Below are positions 15,917-25,385 of a stretch of 64,000 nt of DNA, piece by piece. The stretch comes from CAZKWG01 sp964615375. GTDB taxonomy: Bacteria > Myxococcota_A > UBA796 > CAZKWG01. Position 1 is the stretch's first letter; every line of letters begins with the position of its first letter. The stretch spans positions 1 through 64,000 of the forward strand of contig CAZTOW010000046.1 in assembly GCA_964615375.1 (NCBI GenBank), in the 5' to 3' direction. The position numbers and the translations under genes are program-made. Under the pieces are notes generated by a model. The model saw nothing but the letters and a program-made list of their open reading frames with translations, was not told where the DNA came from and did not search any database.

Positions 15917-17380
15917 TCAGTCCAGGGCCGCCTCGACCTCGGCGCGGCGGTCCTGGACGTGGGCGTAGAGATCCTCGTAGGCCGCGTCCCAGACCTCCTC
16001 GGAGCCGACGAAGGTGCTGTCGGCCTCCTCGCCGTCCTCGCCCACCACGTAGGGGGCGAGCATCGCGCGGTAACCCTCGGCCACCTGCTCGAAATTCTCG
16101 ACCTCGTAGGCCCCCTCCAGCGCATCCCGGAGCGCGTCCTGGTATGCGGCCATGTAGGTCTCGTCGTCCAGCGTGTACCGGATGAGCGGCCAGCTCTCCT
16201 CGACGTCCGCCAGCAGGGGATCGTTGGAGCCCATGAGCCCGTCCATCAGGCTCATGTTGTGATCCCAGGGGATCCAGCTCAGGCGCCCGTCCTCGGGTGA
16301 GGTGTAGAGGTAGTAGTTGTGGCTCATGGCGCCGTAGGCGTCCCAGTTCTCGATGGCCGAGTTCACCGCCAGCCAGCGCAGGAAGGCGTCCACGTCCAGG
16401 GTCTGCTCCAGGCTCGCCCGCCAGGCCTCGGCGTCGGAGCGGTCCGCGGCCAACACATCCACCAGGGCTTGTATCTCCGCGCCGTCCGCCTCGTCCTCGT
16501 TCATCTTGGCTTCGAAGCTCTCTGCGTCGTAGCAGGTGAGGTCGGCGCAGTCGCCGTCGCCCTCGTAGAGCGCGCCGTCGTCGTCCCCCCAGATCCGGTC
16601 CACCAGCGCGTCCGAGGGATCCTCGCTCAGCGTGTAGAGCCCGAGGTAGGTGCTGCCCTCGCCCGCGTCCAGCGTGACGGCAACGAAGCGGTTCCGCGCC
16701 GCCGGCACGCCCCTGTCCTCCAGGATGGTGGACGCCATGACGTCGCGGATGTAGGTGCTGTCGGCCATGTTGTTGCCGAAGCCCAGCTCCTCGAAGCCGT
16801 AGAAGCGCTGGTCGTCGATCTCGGGGTAGTCATCCTCGAACCTGTCGAAGTTGAGCCGGAAGGGCAGCTTGCGCACCCCGGCCGCCCAGGTCTGGTCCAG
16901 GGTGGAGTTGCCCTTGAAGCGCATCCCCACCTGACACCACACCGTGTCGCCGACGGTGACGGTGACCGGCACATAGCTGGGATCCTCGGAGACGAGGTCG
17001 AGGGCGTCCTCGCCTCCGCCCTCGCCCGCGCCGTCCGGCGGCGCCCCGCCCTCACCGCCCGGGGGCCCGCCGCCCTCGCCGCCCGGCATCGCGCCGCCCT
17101 CCCCGAAGGCCGAGCCCAGGATCTCCTCGAGCTCCTCATACATGAAGGCGTAGTCGTCCGCGCTCACGGTCAGGTGCAGCTCGAGCACGCTGGAGCGGTC
17201 GAACACGAGCGCGTAGTCGGGGTCGGCGTCGTTGTCGTGGCTGGCCTCGCCCCAGCCGGCGGGGCGATCCCCGTCCACGACGCAGGCGGGGTCGAGCGTG
17301 ACGGCGGTGTCGGCGCTCTCGTTGGCGGCGGTCTCTTCGGTGGAGGCGAGGTCACAGGCGGCGAGCAGCAGGAAGATCAT
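15917..17380 (-). CDS. CotH-kinase-family lipoprotein
   Basis: This 487-aa protein has a very short hydrophobic leader ending LAAC (Cys9), then an acidic linker. Residues about 60-480 match the CotH kinase fold, an atypical protein kinase family first known from spore coats. Visible parts are MRFKGNST, the segment KLPFRLNFD, NRFVAVTL and LSWIPWDHNMSL, which resembles the metal-binding WDxD/N element. A Gly/Pro/Glu-rich low-complexity insert lies at about 95-125. Surface or periplasmic protein phosphorylation is the family role; activity here is inferred. GAGGG precedes the ATG at 17380. The nine-residue leader is unusually short. Confidence 0.82.
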   Translation of the reverse strand: MIFLLLAACDLASTEETAANESADTAVTLDPACVVDGDRPAGWGEASHDNDADPDYALVFDRSSVLELHLTVSADDYAFMYEELEEILGSAFGEGGAMPGGEGGGPPGGEGGAPPDGAGEGGGEDALDLVSEDPSYVPVTVTVGDTVWCQVGMRFKGNSTLDQTWAAGVRKLPFRLNFDRFEDDYPEIDDQRFYGFEELGFGNNMADSTYIRDVMASTILEDRGVPAARNRFVAVTLDAGEGSTYLGLYTLSEDPSDALVDRIWGDDDGALYEGDGDCADLTCYDAESFEAKMNEDEADGAEIQALVDVLAADRSDAEAWRASLEQTLDVDAFLRWLAVNSAIENWDAYGAMSHNYYLYTSPEDGRLSWIPWDHNMSLMDGLMGSNDPLLADVEESWPLIRYTLDDETYMAAYQDALRDALEGAYEVENFEQVAEGYRAMLAPYVVGEDGEEADSTFVGSEEVWDAAYEDLYAHVQDRRAEVEAALD

Positions 17381-17437
17381 GAAGCGTCCCTCTTTTCACT
17401 GGGTCAACGCGCGTGGGCGCCAGACCTGGAGAGAAAA

Positions 17438-18061
17438 ATGGTAGAGATCGGTATGGACCGCAGCTCAGCCCTCTCCGTGCTCAGCGCCTGGCGCCTGGTC
17501 CAGGACGGCCCGGATCACGTCGTCTTCGAGGGAGACCGGGCCTTCTGGCGCTGGCCGCCGGAGCAGCTCTGGCCCCTCCTGCGCCCCTACCTGCTGCTGG
17601 GGCTCGTGCTCGGCGTGCTGATCCTCCTGCTGGTCCTCGCGGCCCGCACCACCTACCCGGGCCCCGACGGCATGCCGGTCCACGGCTGGCGCAGCTCGCC
17701 CCTGGCCGTGGCGCTGGGCCTCGGGCTGCTCTACGTGGGCCTCCCCCTGGCCTGGGGCCTGCGCGCGCCGGCCCGCTGGGAGGCGCGGCCCGGCCGGCTC
17801 ATCGTGGAAGGCCGCGCGGTGGAGGTACAATCCGGGGTGGAGCTGCACCTCGTCCGCTACCAGTACACCACAAAGCACGGCGAGGGCATCCAGAAGATCC
17901 GGGTCACGCGGGGCCTGATGAACGTGGAGCTCGTGACGCCGGGCGGCGCGGGCGAGCTCCTGGCCACCTTCCACGAGGCCGACCACGCGCGGATCTGGGG
18001 GGCGCTCACCCGGCTCTGCGAGGTCTCCGGCGCGCGCTGCGTCGAGCGCGCTGGACCCTGA
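17438..18061 (+). CDS. Small membrane protein, unknown function
   Basis: This 207-aa protein has two predicted membrane helices (about residues 52-72 and 86-108) and a soluble C-terminal region that resembles a bacterial PH-like or photosystem-assembly-like beta domain (EARPGRLIVEGRAVEVQSG). GGAGAG precedes the ATG at 17438. It diverges from the CotH gene across a 57-bp gap and converges on the gene ending at 18068. I do not recognise the family. Confidence 0.7.
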   Translation: MVEIGMDRSSALSVLSAWRLVQDGPDHVVFEGDRAFWRWPPEQLWPLLRPYLLLGLVLGVLILLLVLAARTTYPGPDGMPVHGWRSSPLAVALGLGLLYVGLPLAWGLRAPARWEARPGRLIVEGRAVEVQSGVELHLVRYQYTTKHGEGIQKIRVTRGLMNVELVTPGGAGELLATFHEADHARIWGALTRLCEVSGARCVERAGP

Positions 18062-18067
18062 GCCCGC

Positions 18068-18487
18068 TCAGGCCAGCCCGGCCCGGATCTCCGCCACCCG
18101 GGCCTCGAAGTCCGCCTCGTCGAGCTCATCCACGTCGGCGAAGGGGTCGGAGACCTTGCTGAGGTACTGCATGGCCCGCTCGAACTCCCCCGTGCGCATG
18201 TTGAGCGCCAGGATGTCCAGGCCGCCGTCCGGGGTGGGCACGAACTTCACCGGCCGGTCGTTGACGGCGTAGTAGCGGGTGACCGGGGGCGGCGCGGGCT
18301 TCGTCCAGGTAGCGGGCCAGGTGTCCAGGCGCACGACCTCGAAGCCGTCGATCAGCAGCGTGTACAGCGGCTCCGCGGGGAAGTCGCCCAGCCGAACGCG
18401 CCAGCGGTGGCTGTCCACGCGCGCCTCGTAGGGGTGCTCGGCGTCGCCGGTGGCGGTCCAGGTGATCGCGCGCTGCTCTGGCCTCAT
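18068..18487 (-). CDS. Small soluble protein, candidate immunity partner of the annexin giant
   Basis: This 139-aa acidic, soluble protein has no signal peptide or recognised domain. It starts 45 bp after the stop of the giant annexin-repeat gene on the same strand, with GGAGG six bases before its ATG. A small, acidic, unrelated gene directly downstream of a large multidomain toxin-like gene is the classical toxin-immunity layout. The sequence is mixed beta/alpha (EARVDSHRWRVRLG, then ADVDELDEADFEARV at the C-terminus). The immunity role is inferred from position only. Confidence 0.65.
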   Translation of the reverse strand: MRPEQRAITWTATGDAEHPYEARVDSHRWRVRLGDFPAEPLYTLLIDGFEVVRLDTWPATWTKPAPPPVTRYYAVNDRPVKFVPTPDGGLDILALNMRTGEFERAMQYLSKVSDPFADVDELDEADFEARVAEIRAGLA

Positions 18488-18532
18488 CCGCGGCCTCCGA
18501 GGGCTGTCTAACCACCCTGAGCGCAGGGAGCC

Positions 18533-21500
18533 TCAGGCAGGGTTGCCCGAGTGGGAGTCCTTGCCTTTGAGCTTGAATTTGTCGTTGGTGGCCTTGTCGG
18601 TGCGCTGCGAGCTGTCCAGGATGGACTCGTAGACAGCGTCGCCCTTGAGCCCCTTGGCCTTGGCGGCCTCCACGAGCTGATCGAAGGTGGGGCCGTCGGG
18701 GTTGCCGTACTTCTTCAGGTCCCGCTGGCGGAGCTGCTCCACCTCCACCTGATCCTTCATCATCGCCCGGCAGGTGATCCGCGCGTTGTGGCGCGTCTCG
18801 TAGGCCCGCAGGGCGCGCTCGGCCACGGGGATCCCCGCCTGTATCCAGGCCTGGTTCTGCGACTCGACGCTCGCGTTGACCTTCAGGTAGTAGCCGCGGA
18901 TCTCCTCGTTGGTCCACTCGATGTTGGCCTGCTTGAGCGCCAGCGCCTCCTTGGGGTTCGACGGCAGCGGCTTGACCTTCTGATCCTCGGGGACCTGCTT
19001 CGTGGGATCCACCTGGGGTGGACCCTTCGCGTTCGCGCCCTTGAGCGAGGTGGCGTAGGCGTCGTCGTAGAGCGCCTTCATCTCGGCGTTGAGCTTGTTG
19101 ACCTCCGCCTGCTCCTCGGAGCTGAGCGGGCGGTTGGCCGTCTTCGCGTTGGCCTCGATGGTGCGGACACGCTCGTACATGACGTGCCCGCCCTGCTTCT
19201 CCTTGGCCTCGTACATGGCCTTGACGTGGAGCTGAACCTCGACGATGTGCCCGTTGGGCATCTCGACGTTCAGCAGCATGTCGCGGTAGCCGCCCTTGGG
19301 ATCCTTGAAGCGGTCCTTCTCCCGCAGCACCGTGAAGCGGCTCTTGATCTGCTCGAGGGCCTGGTAGACCTGCTCGGGCGTCTCACAGAGGATGCTGGAG
19401 CGCGCCAGATCGGTGATCCTCGAGGAATCCCCGCCATAGTCGGCGTTGATCTTCTCCAAAGCGCGGTCGCGACCCTTGACCGAGGGCGGGATCAGCGCCT
19501 CGCCGCCCACCGTGCTGGCGATCTCGGTGGTCGCCTTGCTCAGGTGCTCCTGCGCGACCTGCGCGTGCTGGTAGAGCTCCTCGAGATCCTGGCTCTTCTG
19601 TTTGAGCGGCGCGCCCTTCTTCTTCTCCCCGTTGACCTCGGGGTTGGTCTTGACCCCGGTGACCGGCTCCTCCTTGGGCGGCGGANNNNNNNNNNNNNNN
19701 NNNNNNNNNNNNNNNNNNNNNNNNNNNNNNNNNNNNNNNNNNNNNNNNNNNNNNNNNNNNNNNNNNNNNNNNNNNNNNNNNNNNNAGCAGCTTCTGCTCC
19801 TCCTTGTCCTTCGGCGGCGGAAGCAGCTTCTGCTCCTCCTTGTCCTTCGGCGGCGGAAGCAGCTTCTGCTCCTCCTGCTCCTTGACCGGGGGCGGCGGGG
19901 GCTCCTTGGAGTTGTTCTCGGGCTTGTTCTCCGGCGGCGGCGGGGGCGCCTGCTCCTTCTTCTTGCGCTGGTAGTAGACGTGGTCGGCGACCTCGGCGGG
20001 GACGTCAGGCACCTGCTTGAGCTGCTCGAGCTGCTTGAACTGCCCGTTCGCCTCGCGCCAGGCCACGATCTTCTTCGCCAGCTCCGGCGTGATGCCCTCG
20101 TAGCCCACGAGCTGGTCCGCGCTCTTCGTGTTGAGCGTGGTCAGCATCAGCGAGGCCTTGTGGAAGGCCTGCGTGCCGGTGATGAGGCTCTCGCTGGTCA
20201 TCGTGAGCAGGCCCTTGATGATGTCCTGCTCGGACATCCGGCCCTCGGACAGGGCGAAGTCGATGCCCAGCTTGGTGCTGTTCTCGATGAGGGACTCGCC
20301 GGTCTTCTCCATCCCGTGCTGGAATCGCCCGCCCTTCAGCCCCTCCTGGTTGATGCCCGTGAACTTGAGCACGCCCTGGGTGATCGTGTTGGCCAGCAGG
20401 TCCTTGCTCACGCCGGTCCCGATGGCCGGGCCGAGCGTCTCGATGACCCCATCGAAGCCGCTGCGGAAGAAGCCCTCCTGGTTCACCATCGTGTTGAGCG
20501 TGGACTGGGAGATATTGTTGACCAGGGTCTCCGGGAGCAGCGGGATGTTGCTCGCCGCCGTGCCGGCGATCTTCCCGGATGCGTTGGGTCCCAGGAACGC
20601 GAGCGCCTTGGTGAGCCGACCCTCGACGCTGCTGCTCAGCTTGCTGAGCTGCAGAGAGCCGCCGAAGGCCGACTTCGCGCCGCCGCCGATGGCCCCGCAG
20701 ACCGCGCCCAGCAGCACCTCCGCCGTGCCCTCCTCCAGCACCGAGTAGCTCCCGCCCTGGATGACCTCCTTGACCGCCACCGACGCGATGGCCGAGTAGG
20801 CCCCAGCCTGGGCGCCCGCCAGCACCGCCGCCCAGAAGCCGGCCGCGCCGCCGCCCGTCAGGATGGTCGTCACCACCGCCACGATGGTCCCGACCACCGC
20901 CGCCACGACGTTGGCCGCGAACGCCTTCATGTCCTTGTAGGCCTGCAGGCGCTCCTCGAACTCGCTCTGCTTCGCGTCCGTCTGCTTCACGACGTCGGAG
21001 ACCGTGCTCTCACCGCGCTCCACCGACTGTATGCCGCTGCGCAGGGTCCCCATGTAGCTGCCGTGCGCGTCGTCGAGCTGCTTGCCTTTGGACGAGAACA
21101 GATCGTTCGGTGAGTACGAGCTCCCCTCTCGACGATGTACGTCCATCTCCTCGTTGGACTGCAGGTACTCCATCTTCTCCAGATCGAGCTCGTTGATCGA
21201 GAGCCCCGTGGCGCCCAGCGCCTCCTTGAACTCCGGGTCCGTGCCGGCGGCGTCGCGGAGCTTCTTGCGCAGCTTCGCCAGCACGTCGGTCCGGTCCTTG
21301 CCGCTCGTGTCCCCGCGGATGGTGGCCAGCACGCTCGGGTTCACGTCCAGGATGAACTCGTGACGCCGACGCTGCGCCTCCGTGATCCGCTTCTGATCCT
21401 TGGAGCTCAGCGCGTCCGCCAGCTCCTTCTTGATCTTGCGGAACTCCGCGATGTTGCTCCAGCGCTCCAGCAGGTCCCGCCCGCTCAGGTCCTCGATCAT

Positions 21501-24401
21501 CGCGGCCATCGCCGCGTCGTCGGTGCCGGCCCCGTTGGTGGCCTGCTTGAGCCGGTCGATGCTGGTCAGCTCCTCCTTGCCCTCCAGGGCCCGGTAGACG
21601 CGCTGGAAGGCGGGCACCATCGGGGAGACGCGCCCGCTCTTGCGCACGATGTCCAGGATCTGCTGAAGGTTGGCCTCCGGCGGGTTCTTCTTCGCCAGCG
21701 CCTGCGCCTCCAGCACGGCCTTGAACACCTGGTCTTCGTTGGCGTCGAAGATGTGATCCGCGCCGTCGATGATGGTCCAGGCGATGCGACGTGAGTTGGC
21801 CTCCGCGGGCCCGGCGTCCTTGGACACCGCGATGCCCAGGACCTCGCAGAGGGTCGCGTAATTGTCCGCGCTCATGCCGCCCTTGAGCTTTGCCAGCCGG
21901 ATCGTGTCGCCGGCCAGCTTCGCCCGCTCAGACGCGTCCATCCCGATGGCCGCGTCCAGGACGACGCGATCGTCGGTGTTGAAGCCCGCCAGCTCCTCGT
22001 CGATCTTGTCGATGCCGCTCTGCTTTCCGCTCTCCAGCAGCGCGCACGCCTTGGCGTAGTCGGAGTCGCCGAGCTCCCGACGCAGGGCCGCCAGCAGCTG
22101 TGCCTTGCGCGTGGGATCGTTCTTGATGGCGTCCCGCTCCTTGGCGTCCATCTCGGTGAGCGCCTTGAACACGCCCTCCTCGTCCGTGCCCAGGCGCTTC
22201 TCCTCGCTCTCCAGCACGTCCTGGAGCGGTCGGGTCCCGCCGTTCTTCAGCAGGCCGAGCGCCTTGTCCAGGTCGCGCCCGGACAGCTCCTTGGCCAGGG
22301 CCTTGTACAGCGCGCTCTCGGGGTTCCCCGCCAGGCTCTTCGCCAGCGTGGGGTTGGCCTTGGCGAACTCGATGAGGTCCTTGTAGCTCCCGTCCTCGTC
22401 GGTGCCCCAGCCCGCGCCGCGGTGCGCGAGGCGCGCGACGATGGCGTCCTCGGTCTGGGCCAGCTCCCCCTTCTCGTTGACCCCCTTCTTGAGTCGGTTG
22501 AAGATCTCGGGCCCGCCCTCGGCGATGAGGCGGGCGCGCAGGGCGGCGTACTTCTCGTCGTTCAGGATGGCCAGGCGCTCCTCGGGGCTGGCCTTCTCGA
22601 ACATGGCGGCGATGCTGTCGCTGTCCGCGCCCCAGCCCTCCATCGCCCGGTCGATGCGGGTGCCGAGCGAGACCTTGCCCGTGCTCAGCAGCTCCTGGGC
22701 CTGGGCCAGATCGTTCCCGGAGAGCTCACCCTTGAGCACCTCGGCGAGATCCTTGCCATACTTCTGCTTGTAGATGGCGGCGACCTGCTTGTTCTCGTCG
22801 GGCGTGCCGTTGAGGCAGCGCAGGAGCATCGTCTCGTCGGTGCCCAGGCCGCGGACGGCCTTGTAGATCCAGTCGGCGCGCTCCTCGGGCGTGAGGAAGA
22901 GCTCCTTCTCCGGGGTGAGGCCGGGCGAGGTGTCGGTGAGGGCGTCGAAGGTGTCCTTCGCCTCCTGCCAGATGCCCGTGACCGTCGAGACGAATCCCTC
23001 CTTCAAGGCCCGCCCGCGCTCCTTCGCCGCCTCCCAGGTGGCGTTCACCGTCTCGGTGACCTTGTTCTTGACCGACTCCCAGGCCTCGCTGAGCCCCTTC
23101 TGGATCTCCTGGAGCTTCGCCTTCAGCTTGCCGCTGATCTCCGCCCACTTCGCCGCCACTGAGGCCTTGATGCGCTCGAGCGTGCTGTTCAGCGTGGCCT
23201 TGAGCTGGTCGATCTGGGCCTTGAGCTGGGCCTTGCGCTCGGCCACCCACTGCTGGAGCGCCGCCGTCCAGCGCGCCACCGTCGCCTGGGCCTTGGTCAT
23301 CAGGTCGTTGGCCAGGGCCTTGGCCTTCTCCCACAGCCCGCTGGCGCTGGACTTGATGGAGTCCCAGGTGTTGCTGGCCAGGGTCTTCGCCCGGTCCCAC
23401 AGCGAGGGAGAGCCGGCCTTGGCGCTCGCGTCTCCCGACTTCGCCTTGGCGTCCTCCTGTAAGGCCTGCCCCTGCCGCTGCGCCTGGGAGATCGTGGCGT
23501 TCTTGTCCTGCTGGAGCTTCTGTTGCTTGCCCTGGATCTGCTGGTTGGCCTGGCTCTGGGCCGAGTTGATCTGCGCGCCCGTGTTGTTGCGCGCCCCGGT
23601 CTCCTGGGTCTTGCCCTGCTGCTGGTTGGCGCCCTGCTCCTGGTTCGAGCTCTTCTGGGCCGCGAGCCGCTGCTGGTCGTTCTGCGCCTTCGCTCGGGCC
23701 TTGTCGTCCTCGCCGGTCTTGCGCGCGCCGGCCTCGTTGTTCTGGGCGAGGGTCTTCTCGCCCTGGAGGCGGGTGTCCACCGAGACCGCGCTCGTGTCGA
23801 TCTTCGCCTTCACCCCGTCCAGGACGTGCTGGACCCGATCCCGGGCCTTGGGATCCAGGGTGCCGTCCCGGAACGCGACGAAGGTCGGGTGATCGCCCAG
23901 AAAGGAGCCTGGATCTTTCATGGTGTCGGTCGAGACGGAGAACGGATCACGCTGCGGGCCGAGCCCCCCGAGCTCTGGCGTCTTCGGTCCCCCGCCGCCC
24001 AGCTCCGGCGTCTTCGGCGCGCCCACCAGGCTGGGGTCCCGCGGCTCCGACAGCACCGGGGTCTCCGGCTCACGCGACTCCGGCCCGACGGGGGGATCCG
24101 GGCGCGTCTGGAGCTCCTCCTTCGGCGGGGGCGGGGGCGGCGGGCTCTCGGGAGATCCTGACGAGCCCTGAGGCCCGGACGGCGGCGGCGGCGAATCCTT
24201 GGGGCCCCCGTCCTCGGGAGGGCCGTCCCCGCCGAGCTTCGGCGCCGGCGTCCGGGGTTTCGCGACCAGCGGATCCTGGAGCTGATCCTGCTCTTCCGGC
24301 TCGACGAGCGGATCCTGGAGCAGAGGATCGACGCGGGTCTGCGGCTGTACCTTGCGCTCCGGTGTGGTCTCGGCGCGGGTCTGGACTCCAGGGTTCCCCA
24401 T
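18533..24401 (-). CDS. Giant annexin-repeat protein with RelA/SpoT-like C-terminus (assembly gap inside)
   Basis: This is one gene of roughly 1950 aa interrupted by a 100-N gap (19686-19785); reading frames on both sides are open into the gap. Order: Pro-rich N-terminus (1-190); Gln/Ala-rich coiled coil (about 220-330); helical region (to 490); about seven annexin-like repeats (about 500-1010) with GLGTDE, GWGADS, GWGTDE, RLGTDE and GAGTDD motifs; a hydrophobic Ala/Val stretch (about 1155-1215); a ComEA-like helix-hairpin-helix (about 1420-1470); EEQKLLPPPKDK repeats; a RelA/SpoT-like fold with ITDLARSSI, GGYRDMLL and EVQLHVKAMY; then an unrecognised C-terminal domain. There is no Sec signal. 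GGAG precedes the ATG at 24401. Likely an exported toxin; alternatives are a surface adhesin or structural protein. Confidence 0.82.
19686..19785. other. Assembly gap of 100 N
   Basis: Exactly 100 N replace unresolved sequence inside the giant gene. The flanks end in the same Pro-rich repeat units, so the real gap is probably extra copies of the 36-bp repeat. The apparent frame change across it is an artefact of the arbitrary gap length. Confidence 0.95.
19786..19857 (-). repeat. 36-bp tandem repeats encoding a Pro/Lys/Glu linker
   Basis: Two identical 36-bp units (19786-19821 and 19822-19857) encode EEQKLLPPPKDK. A diverged third copy follows to about 19890, and a related unit lies on the other side of the N gap. 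It forms a flexible linker before the RelA/SpoT-like domain. Confidence 0.9.
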
Positions 24402-24561
24402 CGTGACGCTCCGCGGGCGCGCTGATCGGACCGCTCCGACGGCGGGTCGAGCACGGCGCCCCATCGCTCAGGGTAGCATGCAGGCCCTGGGGGTCGTCAC
24501 CCGTCTTCATGTCAAGTATTGGATTCGACGTAACATACAAGTAACGTCTGAAATCAACACA
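24402..24561 (-). promoter_or_regulatory. Promoter region of the annexin giant
   Basis: This 160-bp gap is markedly AT-richer than its surroundings (24510-24560). It contains CTTGACA on the minus strand and a GACGT-N13-ACGTC dyad at about 24529-24551. I cannot assign a convincing -10 box. Confidence 0.35.
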
Positions 24562-25308
24562 TCACTCCTTGCTCACCGCCCCGGTGAATCGCCCCTCTAC
24601 GGGCAGCTCCTGGCCGTCCGCTCCGCGCAAGGCGCCGCGGAAGCGGACCGAGAACGCCTGCTCCACCACGCTCCCCCGGCCCTCCATGCGCTCGGCCTGG
24701 AGGGTCCGCGCCTGCACCTCGCCCGCCGCGTCCTCGCTCCCGTGGATCGCGCTCAGCGCGAGCGGCGCCCCGCTCCACACCGCGTCGGCGATCTCCGGCA
24801 CCCGCAGGTCCAGCACCAGCGTCTCCCCAGGGCGCGGCACGAAGAGCGCCTGTGCTCTCCACCCCTGGTTGAAGGGGGCGAGGGTGGCGCGCGCCGGCGT
24901 CAGCCGCTGGCCGCCCAGGGCCAGCTCCAGCTCGCCCTCATAGCGCGCGGGCTGCGCCTCCAACACCCAGCCCAGCAGCCCGGAGAGCACGATCTCCCCG
25001 CCTTCTCCGCTCAGCCTGGCCTCCGTGATCCGCGCCGTCCGCTCTCCCCCCGTCCGGGCGACCACTACTCGTGTAACACCTGTGTAACGTCGCTGATCTG
25101 GAGCAATCGCCACCAGCTCCAGCGCGCGCGCCCCGTCGCCGTCCACCCCGCTCACGTCGAGGATCCACAGCCCCTCGCACTCCACCCCCAGCAGGAGATA
25201 GGGCCGCACCCCGGCGCGCTCCAGCGCCCCACGGAAGCTCCTCGCCGGCGCGTCGCCCAGCCTGCCCTCGAAGCGCGCGGCCTGCGGCCTGTCCGTCGTC
25301 CCCACCAT
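24562..25308 (-). CDS. Hypothetical protein
   Basis: This 248-aa protein has no signal peptide or membrane helix and is rich in short beta strands. I see no known motif. I chose the ATG at 25308 because GGAGG sits five bases upstream. The same-strand annexin giant starts 160 bp downstream with an AT-rich gap between, so they may be transcribed separately. Repeated predicted strand-loop segments (for example VLDLRVPEIADAVWSG and ALELVAIAPDQRRY) could reflect a jelly-roll or lipocalin-like fold, but this is only an impression. Confidence 0.65.
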   Translation of the reverse strand: MVGTTDRPQAARFEGRLGDAPARSFRGALERAGVRPYLLLGVECEGLWILDVSGVDGDGARALELVAIAPDQRRYTGVTRVVVARTGGERTARITEARLSGEGGEIVLSGLLGWVLEAQPARYEGELELALGGQRLTPARATLAPFNQGWRAQALFVPRPGETLVLDLRVPEIADAVWSGAPLALSAIHGSEDAAGEVQARTLQAERMEGRGSVVEQAFSVRFRGALRGADGQELPVEGRFTGAVSKE

Positions 25309-25385
25309 GCGGACCTCCGCGCTCAGTGTAACCGAAGGTGCGGGTCTACACGGCACACCCGCCCCTCCCATGGTACATCTCCCGT

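Noticed and set aside
18533..24401. DUF4157 (HExxH) domain in the annexin giant
   Set aside because: I looked for the typical HExxH motif of eCIS-associated DUF4157 proteins and did not find it; the link to eCIS rests on other features.
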